NCBI RefSeq assembly: GCF_027568515.1
Contig: NZ_JANKZF010000008.1
Coordinates: 1 to 64,000, forward strand
Length of the DNA: 64,000 nt
Source: Arthrobacter sp. HY1533
Lineage (GTDB): Bacteria > Actinomycetota > Actinomycetes > Actinomycetales > Micrococcaceae
Direction: 5' to 3'
Each line of letters begins with the position of its first letter. Positions within the stretch are counted from its first letter, which is position 1. Under the pieces are notes generated by a model. That model made no database searches and was not told the DNA's origin. It saw only the letters and a list, made by a program, of their open reading frames with translations. A program made the position numbers and the translations under genes. Positions 54,104 through 63,264 of this stretch are shown one piece after another.

Positions 54104-57100
54104 ATGGTCTCGCGTCTTCGCTCCACCTTTGTCATGGGCATTTTGCTTGCCCTGGTCCTGAGCTTGGCGTCCGTGGGGGTGGTCGCACAACCTGCCCAGG
54201 CGGCATCGGACAACGGCGCGGTGACCATCACCTCAGCCTCGCCCACCATGAACCGGCCCAACGCGGGCAGCTGCTCTCCCGGCGGGACAACGGCGCACTA
54301 TGCGGTCCTCAAATACACCAGCAGCAGCATTGACAGCCTGGACATGGGGATCAAGGTCACCACCTCGGGGCCGGTCACGGCCATTCTGTACCAGGGTGCA
54401 TTCTTTCCCGACATACCCATCGCCAACTGCTACGGCTTCGCCTGGGACCAGCCTGCCGGAACAGAAATTGACACGCACCGGGGCTACGCCCATCCCGAGG
54501 TTGCCGACCCGAACCAGACCTGGTACCTGGTGCTGGCAAGCGACAATCCCGGCACCGGGGTCACTGCCTCCGTTGCAGTGACCACCAACACCGGCACGGT
54601 GGACATCGAGGTGCCGTTGGCCCTCGACACGGCCTCGCTGCCAAGCGGATCCGCCGGAGCACCGTACTCCGCCACGCTTGCTGCGAGCGGCGGAACCGAG
54701 CCCTACACCTTCTCCGCCTCGGGGCTTCCGGCCGGGCTCAGCCTGTCTGCGGCAGGCACCATCTCCGGAACAACCACGGCGGCAGGGACTTTCACCGTTG
54801 CCCTCACAGTTGCTGATGCGCAGTCCAGGACCATTTCCAAAAACCTGCAGCTGACCATGGCCGCACCAGCCATCAGCCTCGCGCCGGCCGGCCTGCCCAT
54901 GGCGGCGATTGGCACTGCCTTCAGCCAGGGCATCACCGCAATCGGCGGCACGGGCCCACACAACTTTGCCGTCACCGCCGGCTCCGTCCCTGCCGGCATG
55001 ACCCTGAGCCCTGGGGGAGTGCTCAGCGGCACGCCCACGGCCGGCGGCCCCTTCGGATTCACAGTGACGGCCACCGACGCCAACGGCTTCGCCGGAAGTG
55101 GGAACTATTCATTGGTTGTGGCTTCGCCAACTTGGACCGTGACGCCCGCAGCCTGGCCACTCATGCGGGTCCTGGAGCCGGTGTCCACAACCATAGTGGT
55201 TGGAGGCGGCACAGCGCCGTACACTTTTTCAACCCTGCCCGGAGACCTGCCCCCGGGCTTGACCTTGTCCTCCAGCGGAGAGGTCTCCGGAACACCAACA
55301 ACGGCTGGAGCGTTTCAACTCAAGTACTCGGTGACGGACAGCAGCACGGGAGAGGGGCCGTACGCAGCCAGGGTGGTCCATACTGTCAATGTTGCACCAG
55401 CGCTGCTGCCCACGATCACCCCGGCAGCGCTGCCGGGGGGCATTGCGGGAACGGCCTACACGCAGCAGTTGGCTGGTGAGAACGGTGTCTCCCCCTACTC
55501 CTTCTCCCTAACCTCGGGCACGTTGCCCGCAGGCATCACGCTGTCCAGCGAGGGGCTCGTGGCCGGCACACCCACCGCCAGCGGAACCTTTCCGGTGGTT
55601 GTCACTGTCACCGATTCCGTGGGCAGGGAACGCCCCGTTCCTTTCACGCTTGTCATCGCCAAGGCGACAGTCGTGGTGGGGCCGGGCACGCTGCCCGCGG
55701 CCACTGCCTATGACCCGTATTCAGTGGCAGTCACGGCCACCGGCGGCGTTGGCCCCTACAGCTACGCGGTCACCGCCGGCGCCCTTCCCGCCGGGATCAC
55801 ACTCGCGGCGGGCGGCACGCTCGCCGGAACCACGACGGCGTCCGGGACGTTCAACTTCTCCGTTACCGGCACCGACAGCAGCACCGGCACGGGGCCCGCA
55901 ACGGCGGCCAGGGCCTACACGCTCACGGTCAACGCACCGACCCTGCCCACCATCACCCCGGCCACCGTGCCGGCGGGAACGGGCGGTGTTGCCTACTCGC
56001 AGCAGCTCAGCGGCGCAACCGGGGTGGCACCGTACACCTTCACCTTCAGCGGCACATTGCCCAGCGGCATGACGTTGACCCCGGCCGGCCTGCTCAGCGG
56101 CACACCCACCCAGTCGGGGACCTTCGCCCTCAACGTCACAGTGGCGGACGGACGCGGCTTGTCCAGCTCCACGGCCTACAACCTGGGCATTTCCGCACCC
56201 GCCATCACCGTCGCGCCGGGCACGCTGCCGGCAGCCCAGGTGGGCGTGGACTTTGACCAGCAGCTCGCCGCCTCGGGCGGCACCGCCCCCTACACGCACG
56301 CGGTGACTGCAGGTTCGCTTCCGTCCGGCCTGTCGCTCACCCCCGCCGGCAGGATTTCCGGCACGGCAACCAACCCGGGCAACTACAACTTCACCGTGAC
56401 GGCCACCGATTCGCTGGGCTTCACCGGTTCACAGGCCTACAGCGTGTTCGCGGCCCCGGCCCCGCTCAACCTGTCACCTGCCACCCTGCCTGCGCCGGCC
56501 GCGGGCGAACCCTACTCGGTGCAGCTTTCCACGAGCGGCGGCTACGGCGACTTCAGCTACGCAGTCACCTCCGGCGCGCTGCCCACGGGGCTTGCCCTGA
56601 ACCCGGACTCGGGCCTCATCTCGGGAACTCCGACGGCGGTGGGCAGCTACAGCTTCGCCGTCACGTCCACGGACGACGCCACCTCCGGCGCCGGAACGGT
56701 TTCCACGGTCCGCAGCTACATCATGATGGTGCCGTCAGTCCCCCTGAACCTGGTGGGCACCTTGCCGCAGGCGCATGTGGGCGATGCCTACACCGCGGCC
56801 CTCGCTGCCGAAGGCGGCACCGGACCCTACCTCTTTGCCCTCCAGTCCGGCGCAACCTTGCCGGGCGGGCTGTCACTGGACGCCACCGGCCTGATCACGG
56901 GCACACCAACGGTTGCCGGAAGCTTTGACGTGGATGTGACGCTCACGGACATCCACGGCTCCACGAGCAACGTGACGGCCGCCCTGACCGTTGCCCCGTT
57001 GGTTGCCGTGGACCCCGGGACCCTCGACAGCGGCCAGACGGGGACGGCCTATTCACGGCAGTTCTCGGCCACCGGCGGCACGGGGCCCTACACCTTTGCC

Positions 57101-58030
57101 GTCACTTCAGGTGACCTGCCGGAAGGCCTGTCCCTGTCGGCTGCCGGCCTCCTGTCGGGAACCCCGGCCACCCACGGCAGCTCAAGCTTTAGCGTCACGG
57201 CAACGGACGCCGGCAACTTCCCCGGCAGCGCCAGCTACACCGTGAACGTGGTGCCGGCCGACGTGGTCCTGGGCCCGGACGCCCTGCCCGTCCCGACCGC
57301 AGGAACCCCCTACACCGCACAGCTTTCCGCGGCCGGCGGCATCGGCCCATTCAGCTTCGAGGTCACCGCAGGCAGCCTGCCCACGGGCCTCTCCCTTGCG
57401 GGAGCTAGCGGCCTCATTTCTGGAACGCCGACGGCGGTGGGCAGTTTCGCCTTCACCCTCACCACCACCGACGCCGGGGCTGCAGCACCTTTTGCCGCAC
57501 GACGGGCCCAGGCCGCAGCAGCGGACGGCGCCTCGGTGAGCCGGAGCTACACGGTTGACGTGGCATCGGCCGCGCTGACACTGTCCGGAACAATTCCGGC
57601 CGGCCAGGTGGGCGTGGCTTACTCGGCCCAGCTGGAAGCGGCGGGCGGCACAGGACCGTACACCTTTGTCCCCGCTGCCGGCGCGGCCCTGCCGGCGGGC
57701 CTGGCCATGGATGCCGGCGGCAAGATCTCAGGGGTGCCGCAAACCGCCGGGGACACAAACGTCCTGCTCGCCTTCACGGATGCCCAGGGTTCCGCCGGCA
57801 CCGCCACGGTGGCCCTGTCCATTGCCCCGGCCGCCGTGGTTCCCACACCCACCGCGAAACCTTCCGCGACGGCCACGCCGACGGCCACGTCGACGGCCAC
57901 GTCCACCACGAAGGCAGGCCTGGCCCGGACCGGGGCCAACGGCACCACCTGGCTGCTGGCGGGCGGCGGCATCGCAGTGCTGGGCGGGCTGGGGGCACTG
58001 CTCGTGCTGCGCCGGCGAAGCAACCACTGA
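54104..58030 (+). CDS. Large surface protein with twelve Ig-like (He_PIG-type) repeats and LARTG signal
   Basis: The 1308-residue protein has a signal peptide (FVMGILLALVLSLASVGVVAQPAQA), an N-terminal domain (30-170) with Cys pairs, then twelve repeats of about 80-95 residues (first near 173). Each has the GxxYS, GGTxPYTF, LPxGLxLxxxGxxSGTPT and FTVTxTD pattern of putative Ig domains. Repeat eleven carries a basic insert (FAARRAQAAAADGAS). The C-terminus is a Thr/Pro linker, LARTGANGTTWLLAGGG, TM and LRRRSNH, a class E sortase-type signal (LAXTG). The start is ATG 54104, with GGGGA upstream; a TTG at 54068 has none. Adhesin or biofilm scaffold is inferred. Confidence 0.87.
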   Translation: MVSRLRSTFVMGILLALVLSLASVGVVAQPAQAASDNGAVTITSASPTMNRPNAGSCSPGGTTAHYAVLKYTSSSIDSLDMGIKVTTSGPVTAILYQGAFFPDIPIANCYGFAWDQPAGTEIDTHRGYAHPEVADPNQTWYLVLASDNPGTGVTASVAVTTNTGTVDIEVPLALDTASLPSGSAGAPYSATLAASGGTEPYTFSASGLPAGLSLSAAGTISGTTTAAGTFTVALTVADAQSRTISKNLQLTMAAPAISLAPAGLPMAAIGTAFSQGITAIGGTGPHNFAVTAGSVPAGMTLSPGGVLSGTPTAGGPFGFTVTATDANGFAGSGNYSLVVASPTWTVTPAAWPLMRVLEPVSTTIVVGGGTAPYTFSTLPGDLPPGLTLSSSGEVSGTPTTAGAFQLKYSVTDSSTGEGPYAARVVHTVNVAPALLPTITPAALPGGIAGTAYTQQLAGENGVSPYSFSLTSGTLPAGITLSSEGLVAGTPTASGTFPVVVTVTDSVGRERPVPFTLVIAKATVVVGPGTLPAATAYDPYSVAVTATGGVGPYSYAVTAGALPAGITLAAGGTLAGTTTASGTFNFSVTGTDSSTGTGPATAARAYTLTVNAPTLPTITPATVPAGTGGVAYSQQLSGATGVAPYTFTFSGTLPSGMTLTPAGLLSGTPTQSGTFALNVTVADGRGLSSSTAYNLGISAPAITVAPGTLPAAQVGVDFDQQLAASGGTAPYTHAVTAGSLPSGLSLTPAGRISGTATNPGNYNFTVTATDSLGFTGSQAYSVFAAPAPLNLSPATLPAPAAGEPYSVQLSTSGGYGDFSYAVTSGALPTGLALNPDSGLISGTPTAVGSYSFAVTSTDDATSGAGTVSTVRSYIMMVPSVPLNLVGTLPQAHVGDAYTAALAAEGGTGPYLFALQSGATLPGGLSLDATGLITGTPTVAGSFDVDVTLTDIHGSTSNVTAALTVAPLVAVDPGTLDSGQTGTAYSRQFSATGGTGPYTFAVTSGDLPEGLSLSAAGLLSGTPATHGSSSFSVTATDAGNFPGSASYTVNVVPADVVLGPDALPVPTAGTPYTAQLSAAGGIGPFSFEVTAGSLPTGLSLAGASGLISGTPTAVGSFAFTLTTTDAGAAAPFAARRAQAAAADGASVSRSYTVDVASAALTLSGTIPAGQVGVAYSAQLEAAGGTGPYTFVPAAGAALPAGLAMDAGGKISGVPQTAGDTNVLLAFTDAQGSAGTATVALSIAPAAVVPTPTAKPSATATPTATSTATSTTKAGLARTGANGTTWLLAGGGIAVLGGLGALLVLRRRSNH

Positions 58031-58073
58031 CGGTCATTTGAGCGGGCGGCCCGGCATGCGGCAAGCTGGTTCC

Positions 58074-58805
58074 ATGGTCTTGAACAAGCGCAGCAGCCGG
58101 GCACCCCGCACACTGGCCACCGCAGGCACCTGGTGTGCGGTGGCCGTGGCGGCCGCCGTGGCCCTCTCCGGCTGCATCACGGTGCCCAACAATGCCGAGC
58201 CAACAGCGATGCAGGGGCCCACGGCCCCGCAAGGCTACGTTGAACGGCTCAAGGCAACGCCCGTGGCGCAGGCAACCGGGGAGCCCGGTGCGGAGGAACT
58301 GCCGCAATTTGTCTCTGACTCCCGGAACATCGCCTGCGTTTTCACCACCTCCAGGGCCGGCAACCTGAACCAGCCCTGGGAGCCGAACAACTTCAGCGAT
58401 GGCGCCAACGCCGCCGCACCCCTGGTCCCCGTGGTCAATTGCCAGATGGTCGGCTACCCGCCCGTCGGGGAGGCGGACAAGGTGGGCACATGCTCCGGAA
58501 CCCACGTGGGATACCTGGGCGGCACGGCATTGCTGGACCCGGAAAAGGCCGTCTACGGGGGCTGCCGGGCTGGCGTCACGGCCGTCGAGGCGGCCTTTGG
58601 CCCGCGCGGCACCGTCAGCCAGCAGATGGGCGAAATTCCCGTGCTGGCCCAGGGCTCGGCCATGGACGCGCAGGGCTACCGCTGCGCGCCCCTTGACGAC
58701 GGCGTGGCTTGCGCCAACCTGGCCACCGGCACCGGCTTCTTCATCTCCGCCGGCAAGTACGAAATCTTCGGCGCGGAAACCGACGCCGCCCGGCCCACCC
58801 CGTGA
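58074..58805 (+). CDS. Secreted lipoprotein, hypothetical
   Basis: The 243-residue protein has a basic start (NKRSSRAPRTLATAGTW), a hydrophobic core and lipobox AVALSGC. The rest has several Cys residues (NIACVFTTS, VVNCQMVG, GTCSGTHVGY, GGCRAGV, YRCAPLDDGVACANLATG) that may form disulfides. I do not recognise the family. The start could be ATG 58074, which sits after CAAGCT-N6 in the pattern of the leaderless genes, or ATG 58056 with GGCGG upstream. It follows the surface protein gene, but 43 bp separate them. Confidence 0.75.
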   Translation: MVLNKRSSRAPRTLATAGTWCAVAVAAAVALSGCITVPNNAEPTAMQGPTAPQGYVERLKATPVAQATGEPGAEELPQFVSDSRNIACVFTTSRAGNLNQPWEPNNFSDGANAAAPLVPVVNCQMVGYPPVGEADKVGTCSGTHVGYLGGTALLDPEKAVYGGCRAGVTAVEAAFGPRGTVSQQMGEIPVLAQGSAMDAQGYRCAPLDDGVACANLATGTGFFISAGKYEIFGAETDAARPTP

Positions 58806-59000
58806 GGGGCCACCCGAGGCGGGACAAAAATGCAAGGAGGGTCACGCCGTCGTGCGTTCAACGATCCCCACTGTGAGCCGAATAACCGTTTAATACTGTG
58901 GTGGATTGGCCAAATATGTGCTTGAACTGTGAGACGGTAATGTGTGAAAGGGGTCAACGCCCCTCAAAATAACTACTTCGACGTAGAAGGACACAAACCC

Positions 59001-60170
59001 GTGGACCTGTTTGAATACCAGGCGCGCGACATGTTTGAGGCTCACGGCGTTCCCGTGTTGGCCGGCATCGTGGCGCACACCCCTGAAGAAGCAAAGGCAG
59101 CAGCCGAGAAGATTGGCGGCGTCACTGTCGTCAAGGCACAGGTAAAGGTCGGTGGCCGCGGCAAGGCCGGCGGCGTCAAGGTAGCCAAGAACGCTGACGA
59201 AGCGTTCAAGTACGCCTCCGACATCCTGGGCATGGACATCAAGGGCCACACCGTCAACACGGTCATGATCGCCCAGGGTGCCGACATCGCCGAGGAGTTC
59301 TACTTCTCCGTGCTGCTGGACCGCGCAAACCGCAACTACCTGGCCATGTGCTCGGTTGAAGGCGGCATGGAAATTGAAGAGCTGGCAGTCGAGCGCCCCG
59401 AGGCCCTGGCCCGCATCGCCGTGGACCCGGCCGTGGGCATCGACGCAGCCAAGGCCGACGAGATCGTCGCCGCTGCAGGCTTCAACGCCGAGCTGGCCCC
59501 GAAGGTCGCCGCGACCATCATCAAGCTGTGGGACGTCTTCAAGAAGGAAGACGCAACCCTGGTTGAGGTCAACCCGCTGGTTCGCACCGGCGCCGGCGAC
59601 ATCGTCGCCCTGGACGGCAAGGTCTCACTCGATGAGAACGCAGACTTCCGCCACCCGCACCACGTTGAGCTCGAAGACGCAGCTGCAGCCGACCCGCTCG
59701 AGGCCAAGGCCAAGGCAGCGGATTTGAACTACGTCAAGCTCGACGGCGAAGTTGGCGTCATCGGAAACGGTGCCGGCCTGGTCATGTCCACGCTGGATGT
59801 TGTTGCCTACGCTGGCGAAAACCACGGCGGCGTCAAGCCCGCCAACTTCCTGGACATTGGCGGTGGAGCATCCGCAGAGGTCATGGCCGCTGGCCTGGAC
59901 GTCATCCTCAACGACCCCCAGGTCAAGAGCGTTTTTGTCAACGTCTTCGGTGGCATCACCGCTTGTGACGCTGTGGCCAAGGGCATTGTCGGCGCACTCG
60001 CCGAGCTCGGCTCAGCAGCCAACAAGCCGCTGGTTGTCCGCCTGGACGGCAACAATGTTGAAGAAGGCCGCCGCATTCTCAACGAAGCCAACCACCCGTT
60101 GGTTACCCTGGCCGCCACGATGGACGAGGGCGCCGACAAGGCTGCCGAGCTCGCCCACGCTGCTAAGTAG
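59001..60170 (+). CDS. sucC: Succinyl-CoA synthetase beta subunit
   Basis: The 389-residue ADP/GDP-forming beta subunit has the ATP-grasp fold: [92 protein letters not shown] (metal ligands), and the CoA ligase region [17 protein letters not shown]. The start is GTG 59001 with AGAAGGA nine bases ahead, and the shorter N-terminus is in agreement with the family. Together with sucD it makes ATP/GTP and succinate from succinyl-CoA in the TCA cycle. sucD follows after 15 bp, so they form an operon. Confidence 0.97.
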   Translation: MDLFEYQARDMFEAHGVPVLAGIVAHTPEEAKAAAEKIGGVTVVKAQVKVGGRGKAGGVKVAKNADEAFKYASDILGMDIKGHTVNTVMIAQGADIAEEFYFSVLLDRANRNYLAMCSVEGGMEIEELAVERPEALARIAVDPAVGIDAAKADEIVAAAGFNAELAPKVAATIIKLWDVFKKEDATLVEVNPLVRTGAGDIVALDGKVSLDENADFRHPHHVELEDAAAADPLEAKAKAADLNYVKLDGEVGVIGNGAGLVMSTLDVVAYAGENHGGVKPANFLDIGGGASAEVMAAGLDVILNDPQVKSVFVNVFGGITACDAVAKGIVGALAELGSAANKPLVVRLDGNNVEEGRRILNEANHPLVTLAATMDEGADKAAELAHAAK

Positions 60171-60185
60171 AGGTTCGCGAAACTT

Positions 60186-61088
60186 ATGTCTATCTTCTTG
60201 AACAAAGATTCCAAGGTCATCGTCCAGGGCATCACCGGCGGCGAAGGCACCAAGCACACCGCCCTGATGCTCAAGGCCGGCACCCAGGTTGTTGGCGGCG
60301 TGAACGCACGCAAGGCCGGCACCACGGTTGTCCACGGCGACGTTGAACTGCCCGTTTTCGGTGCAGTCTCCGAGGCCGTTGCCGCCACCGGCGCAGACGT
60401 CTCGATCGTCTTCGTCCCCCCGGCATTCACCAAGGACGCCGTTGTTGAGGCAATCGAAGCCGGCGTTCCGCTGGTTGTTGTCATCACCGAAGGCGTGCCG
60501 GTTCAGGACTCCGCTGAGTTCTGGGCACTGGCACAGTCCAAGGTTGACGCCGACGGCAAGCAGATCACCCGCATCATCGGGCCGAACTGCCCCGGCATCA
60601 TCACCCCCGGCGAAGCACTCGTTGGCATCACGCCGAACAACATCACGGGCAAGGGCCCCATCGGCTTGGTTTCCAAGTCCGGCACCCTGACCTACCAGAT
60701 GATGTTCGAACTGCGCGACCTGGGCTTCTCCACCGCCATCGGCATCGGTGGCGACCCCGTCATCGGCACCACCCACATCGACGCCCTGGCTGCGTTCGAG
60801 GCGGACCCGGAGACCAAGGCCATCGTCATGATCGGTGAAATCGGTGGCGACGCTGAAGAGCGCGCAGCCGACTACATCAAGGCCCACGTCACCAAGCCCG
60901 TCGTTGGCTACGTGGCAGGCTTCACCGCTCCCGAGGGCAAGACCATGGGCCACGCCGGCGCCATCGTCTCCGGCTCCGCGGGCACGGCACAGGCCAAGAA
61001 GGAAGCCCTCGAGGCTGCCGGCGTGAAGGTTGGCAAGACGCCGTCCGAGACCGCAACGCTGCTGCGCGAAGTTTTCGCAGCACTGTAA
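60186..61088 (+). CDS. sucD: Succinyl-CoA synthetase alpha subunit
   Basis: The 300-residue subunit binds CoA and is phosphorylated on His in [18 protein letters not shown] near residue 255. The N-terminal CoA-binding fold has [36 protein letters not shown], and [17 protein letters not shown] is present. It is the partner of sucC and makes the heterotetramer. A strong terminator follows. Confidence 0.97.
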   Translation: MSIFLNKDSKVIVQGITGGEGTKHTALMLKAGTQVVGGVNARKAGTTVVHGDVELPVFGAVSEAVAATGADVSIVFVPPAFTKDAVVEAIEAGVPLVVVITEGVPVQDSAEFWALAQSKVDADGKQITRIIGPNCPGIITPGEALVGITPNNITGKGPIGLVSKSGTLTYQMMFELRDLGFSTAIGIGGDPVIGTTHIDALAAFEADPETKAIVMIGEIGGDAEERAADYIKAHVTKPVVGYVAGFTAPEGKTMGHAGAIVSGSAGTAQAKKEALEAAGVKVGKTPSETATLLREVFAAL

Positions 61089-61104
61089 GCGTTCCAAACG
61101 CGCA

Positions 61105-61160
61105 AAGCGCGGCCGTTGCACTGGATTTTTCCGGTGCAGCGGCCGCGCTTTTTGGTTTTT
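61105..61160 (+). terminator. sucCD terminator
   Basis: AAAGCGCGGCCG with TGCACTGG pairs (one mismatch and one bulged-base pair) with CCGGTGCA and CGGCCGCGCTTT around an ATTTTT loop. TTTTTGGTTTTT follows. It is a strong intrinsic terminator. Confidence 0.9.
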
Positions 61161-61165
61161 GCGGG

Positions 61166-61231
61166 CCCGGGGGTAGTTGTGGTCATTTGCCGGCGGTGGA
61201 CCAGGGGCGAATGACCACAACTACCCCCGGG
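61166..61231. repeat. Perfect 22-bp inverted repeat with 22-base loop
   Basis: The arms at 61166-61187 and 61210-61231 are perfect complements; each carries GGGGGTAGTTGTGGTCATT. The 22-base loop is GC-rich. It lies between the sucCD terminator and the stop of the flavin monooxygenase-like gene, which begins 9 bp later on the other strand. It may serve as a terminator for that gene or be a dispersed palindromic element; it lacks a T tract. Confidence 0.8.
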
Positions 61232-61239
61232 GCCGGCTC

Positions 61240-62604
61240 TCAGCCCATTTCTGACATCCGGGCCAGCCCCGCGGGCGTATGCGCCTTGAGCCGGGCAAGA
61301 ATGTCCTCGAGTTCGGCCGATCTGTCCGCTGGCAGGCGGGCCGGATTCAACGCCACGGTGTCTGCCCATTCCCTGATGTCGGGCTGCGAGCCAAAGGACA
61401 TGGTGGCCTGGGTGCCCATGACAGTCATGGCCACCCACTGCGCCATGGTGTTCGCGTACGGCGTGGGCGGGCAGAGCCGGTTCTTTTCGGTGTCGTCGTC
61501 GCGGCTCGCCTCCACATAGCCGGCCAGGGCGGCGCCGAAGCATGGGAACCCGGCCCGGATGGGTTGCAGGGTGATCGCCTCCGGGCCCCAGATGGGCACG
61601 ACGGGCGGGTACTTCAACCCGGATGCGGCGCAATGCACCACGAGTGCGTCCGGGGCAATGCCCACGGTCCCGTTGTCCAGGACCAGCCGGCCTTGTTCCA
61701 CCCTGCGGACATGCCCCAGCCGGACCACGTTTTCAAGGGTGCGAAGCTGCTCCAGTTCCCAGCTGGCCAGGGTTGGCGTCTTCGCCATGGTGGGCAGCAC
61801 CGAGCGGTCAATGCGGAACATGATCCCGGCGTCCTCCATGCCCAGGAACAAGTCCTCCGGGGACTGTGCGGCTGCTGCTGCGGCCATGATGTCCGCCGCC
61901 ATCTTCAGGAAGACGGCCGGATTTGGCTGGACCACCGCCCGGTTGAGCATCCACGGTTCGCGGGGCCTGACCCAGCAGATGGCGGCGGCATCCACGCCCC
62001 GGGCCAGCAGCCACAGGCACGCATCGGTGGCCGTCTTGCCTGAGCCCACCACAACATACTGGCTGGCGGCCCCGGCCAGGTGCGCCAGCCCGTTGACCGG
62101 AATCACCCTGGCGCCGGCAGCCACCTCGAAGGGCGGCGGCGTGTCGGCGGGGATGCTGGGGGCCAGGTACCGGGCGTCGACCACCCGGCACTGCGGCGGC
62201 ACAGTGAATTGCTGCCCGGAGATCCTTGAACGGATACGGCGGTCCGGGGTGTATTCGCAGCCGGGCAGGAACTCAACCCGTCCGGATGCCAGCAGGCGGT
62301 CGTTCAGGAGGTGGCTGTAGTAGGAGCAGATTTCAGGGGCATCGGCGCGTTCGTGCAGGCCGGTCTCGGGTCCGCGGGCCTGCAGGCGGCCGCCGCCCAG
62401 CAGTGTCGAGGCCACGCCATAGAAGGCGGAGGCCTGGTGCAGGCGGACAAAGGGATAGGCGTCCAGCCAGTGCCCGCCAGCCCCGTGGCGCCGGTCCACC
62501 AGGACCACGCGGGCGTCGGAATGGTCAATGAGCGCATCGGTGAAGGCCATGCCCGCGGCGCCGGCCCCGACCACAAGATAGTCCGCATCCAAAATGCGCT
62601 CCAT
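61240..62604 (-). CDS. FAD-dependent monooxygenase-like oxidoreductase
   Basis: The 454-residue flavoprotein has the FAD-binding Rossmann motif DYLVVGAGAAGMAFTDALIDHSDARVVLVDRR at the N-terminus and a second NAD(P)H-type motif YVVVGSGKTATDACLWLLARG near residue 190. Aromatic-rich segments follow. It resembles flavin-containing and Baeyer-Villiger-like monooxygenases, with no clear BVMO fingerprint. The start is taken as ATG 62604; a TTG four codons upstream is possible. It is convergent with sucCD, separated by the hairpin. Confidence 0.82.
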   Translation of the reverse strand: MERILDADYLVVGAGAAGMAFTDALIDHSDARVVLVDRRHGAGGHWLDAYPFVRLHQASAFYGVASTLLGGGRLQARGPETGLHERADAPEICSYYSHLLNDRLLASGRVEFLPGCEYTPDRRIRSRISGQQFTVPPQCRVVDARYLAPSIPADTPPPFEVAAGARVIPVNGLAHLAGAASQYVVVGSGKTATDACLWLLARGVDAAAICWVRPREPWMLNRAVVQPNPAVFLKMAADIMAAAAAAQSPEDLFLGMEDAGIMFRIDRSVLPTMAKTPTLASWELEQLRTLENVVRLGHVRRVEQGRLVLDNGTVGIAPDALVVHCAASGLKYPPVVPIWGPEAITLQPIRAGFPCFGAALAGYVEASRDDDTEKNRLCPPTPYANTMAQWVAMTVMGTQATMSFGSQPDIREWADTVALNPARLPADRSAELEDILARLKAHTPAGLARMSEMG

Positions 62605-62661
62605 GGGCCAATCCAAGCACCGGTGGGGCGGGGGATCAATGGGCGGCGGGCATGAGCTGCG

Positions 62662-63120
62662 TTAGTTTGCAGGTACCACGGCGTGCAGCTGGGGGAGTGC
62701 CTCAACCAACGGTGCCAGCTCCGGCAGCAGGGCGGCCTCGGCCAGGGCGCATTCCAGGGCTTCATCGTGGACCGGCCGGGCCGTGGCGAGGAGCTCGGAA
62801 CCCGCGGGGGTCAGCTCGGTGTAGATGCCGCGGCGGTCGTCCATGCACAGGATCCGGGTCAGCAGGCCGCGGTCCTCCAGGCGGGTGACAAGCCGGGTGG
62901 TGGCGCTGGGGCTCAACGCCGTGGCACGGCCCAGCTGCTGCATGCGCATGTGCCAACCGTCCTGGCGGGCCAGCGCGTCCAGGACTGTGTATTCCACCAC
63001 GGACAGCTTGGCGGCGCCCTGCAGTGCCTTCTCCATGCTGGACTCGATCAGCCCGTGCAGGGCCGCGAGGGTGCGCCAGCCCTGCGCGCGGATCTCGACG
63101 GCGTCGTCCCTGATGCCCAT
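62662..63120 (-). CDS. MarR-family transcriptional regulator
   Basis: The 152-residue protein has a winged-helix core (LSVVEYTVLDALARQDGWHMRMQQLGRATALSPSATTRLVTRLEDRGLLTRILCMDDRRGIYTELTPAGSELL), typical of MarR. The ATG at 63120 is preceded by AAGGGA. It is divergent from an MFS transporter across 144 bp with three TAGTTGC-like half-sites, so it is likely the repressor of that transporter and of itself. Confidence 0.92.
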   Translation of the reverse strand: MGIRDDAVEIRAQGWRTLAALHGLIESSMEKALQGAAKLSVVEYTVLDALARQDGWHMRMQQLGRATALSPSATTRLVTRLEDRGLLTRILCMDDRRGIYTELTPAGSELLATARPVHDEALECALAEAALLPELAPLVEALPQLHAVVPAN

Positions 63121-63162
63121 GTGGGTTCCCTTCAAAAAGTGTGGTGCAGCACAAAACGCATT

Positions 63163-63218
63163 TAGTTGCTTGCGCTGGATAGTTGCGCGTGCAATGATTT
63201 ACCCAGCGTCTGCAACTA
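63163..63218. promoter_or_regulatory. Candidate MarR operators
   Basis: TAGTTGC at 63163-63169 and 63180-63186 and the complement GCAACTA at 63212-63218 lie in the divergent region. TTGC-GCGT-GCAA at 63183-63194 is also an inverted repeat. They are plausible MarR sites overlapping both promoters. Confidence 0.45.
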
Positions 63219-63264
63219 TTAGCTTACGCCGCTTACATTTCATTCCCAAGTCCCAAGGAGAATC

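Noticed and set aside
54600-57830. Possible DNA tandem repeat or CRISPR-like array in the Ig-like protein gene
   Set aside because: Repeats are seen only at protein level with about 85-residue periods; DNA copies are diverged and there are no short identical repeats with spacers.
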